Assembly: GCA_018334055.1 (NCBI GenBank)
Contig: JAGXSS010000038.1
Span: 1-32,972, forward strand
From: Peptococcaceae bacterium
Lineage (GTDB): Bacteria > Bacillota > UBA994
DNA length: 32,972 bases
Direction: 5' to 3'
This document shows, piece by piece, positions 32,655-32,972 of the stretch; positions within the stretch are counted from its first letter, which is position 1, and every line of letters begins with the position of its first letter. The position numbers were made by a program, and so were the translations under genes. The notes below the pieces were generated by a model. That model saw only the letters and a program-made list of their open reading frames with translations, did not search any database and was not told the origin of the DNA.

Positions 32655-32972
32655 CTAGAGTAAAACTTCGGTAACTACGCCGGCGCCCACGGTGCGGCCG
32701 CCTTCACGAATGGCGAAGCGGACGCCGGGTTCCATAGCGATAGGGGTGATGAGCTCTACCGTCATGGTGATTTTGTCCCCGGGCATGACCATCTCGACTC
32801 CCTCGGGTAGGTTGAGTACGCCGGTGACGTCGGTGGTGCGGAAGTAAAACTGGGGACGATACCCGTCAAAGAAGGGCTTGTGACGGCCGCCTTCTTCTTG
32901 GGAGAGGACGTATACTTCACCCTTAAACTTGGTGTGGGGCTTGATGGTGCCGGGCTTAGCCAACACCTGGCC
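32655..32972 (-). CDS. tuf: Elongation factor Tu, C-terminal part (5' end outside the window)
   Basis: The last 105 residues of EF-Tu, which brings aminoacyl-tRNA to the ribosome. The visible part is the end of domain 2 and all of domain 3: [49 protein letters not shown] and [19 protein letters not shown]. The G domain lies beyond the window. An apparent start at 32966 is an internal leucine codon. Its place before rpsJ implies the usual rpsL-rpsG-fusA-tuf order upstream. Confidence 0.97.
   Translation of the reverse strand, partial: GQVLAKPGTIKPHTKFKGEVYVLSQEEGGRHKPFFDGYRPQFYFRTTDVTGVLNLPEGVEMVMPGDKITMTVELITPIAMEPGVRFAIREGGRTVGAGVVTEVLL

Overview
The window comes from an anaerobic, probably spore-forming Bacillota (Clostridia-like) chromosome of fairly high G+C. 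The evidence is the Bacillus/Clostridium gene order tuf-rpsJ...rplQ-ecfA1-ecfA2-ecfT-truA-rplM-rpsI-cwlD, zinc-type S14 and S4, a zinc-lid adenylate kinase, strong AGGAGG ribosome binding sites, and an ornithine (Stickland-type) fermentation operon. Every supported gene is on the minus strand, so the biological order runs from high to low coordinates. The genus cannot be named from sequence alone.

Right part (about 32972 to 13300): the 3' end of tuf, then the S10-spc-alpha ribosomal super-operon: rpsJ, rplC, rplD, rplW, rplB, rpsS, rplV, rpsC, rplP, rpmC, rpsQ, rplN, rplX, rplE, rpsN, rpsH, rplF, rplR, rpsE, rpmD, rplO, secY, adk, map, infA, rpmJ, rpsM, rpsK, rpsD, rpoA, rplQ. A terminator whose stem contains the rplQ stop codon follows. 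Next come the ECF-transporter energising module ecfA1-ecfA2-ecfT with truA, then a separate promoter, a short leader and rplM-rpsI closed by a strong terminator. cwlD, a spore-cortex amidase gene, stands alone after that.

Middle and left part (12375 to about 647): a textbook sigma-54 (-24/-12) promoter precedes ord-ortA-ortB-[GxxExxY gene]-oraS-oraE-mutL-like-orr-arcC-argF-cpgS-like. Together these encode L-ornithine racemisation, AdoCbl/PLP-dependent D-ornithine 4,5-aminomutase with a reactivase-like partner, 2,4-diaminopentanoate dehydrogenase, and the thiolase giving acetyl-CoA and alanine. Catabolic ornithine carbamoyltransferase and carbamate kinase let citrulline feed ornithine in while yielding ATP. 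Arginine deiminase and the sigma-54 activator are not in the window.

Far left (1-508): an ECF sigma factor gene cut by the window edge, with its own ECF-type promoter.

The most unusual points are: a GxxExxY gene set between ortB and oraS, held in a long inverted repeat with a G-quadruplex motif over the ortB stop; a cyclic-2,3-diphosphoglycerate-synthetase-like P-loop protein in an ornithine operon; a structured leader with an internal promoter before arcC; and many GTG/TTG starts in ribosomal protein genes. No rRNA, tRNA, CRISPR array or insertion sequence was found. No gene-free stretch exceeds 300 bases.
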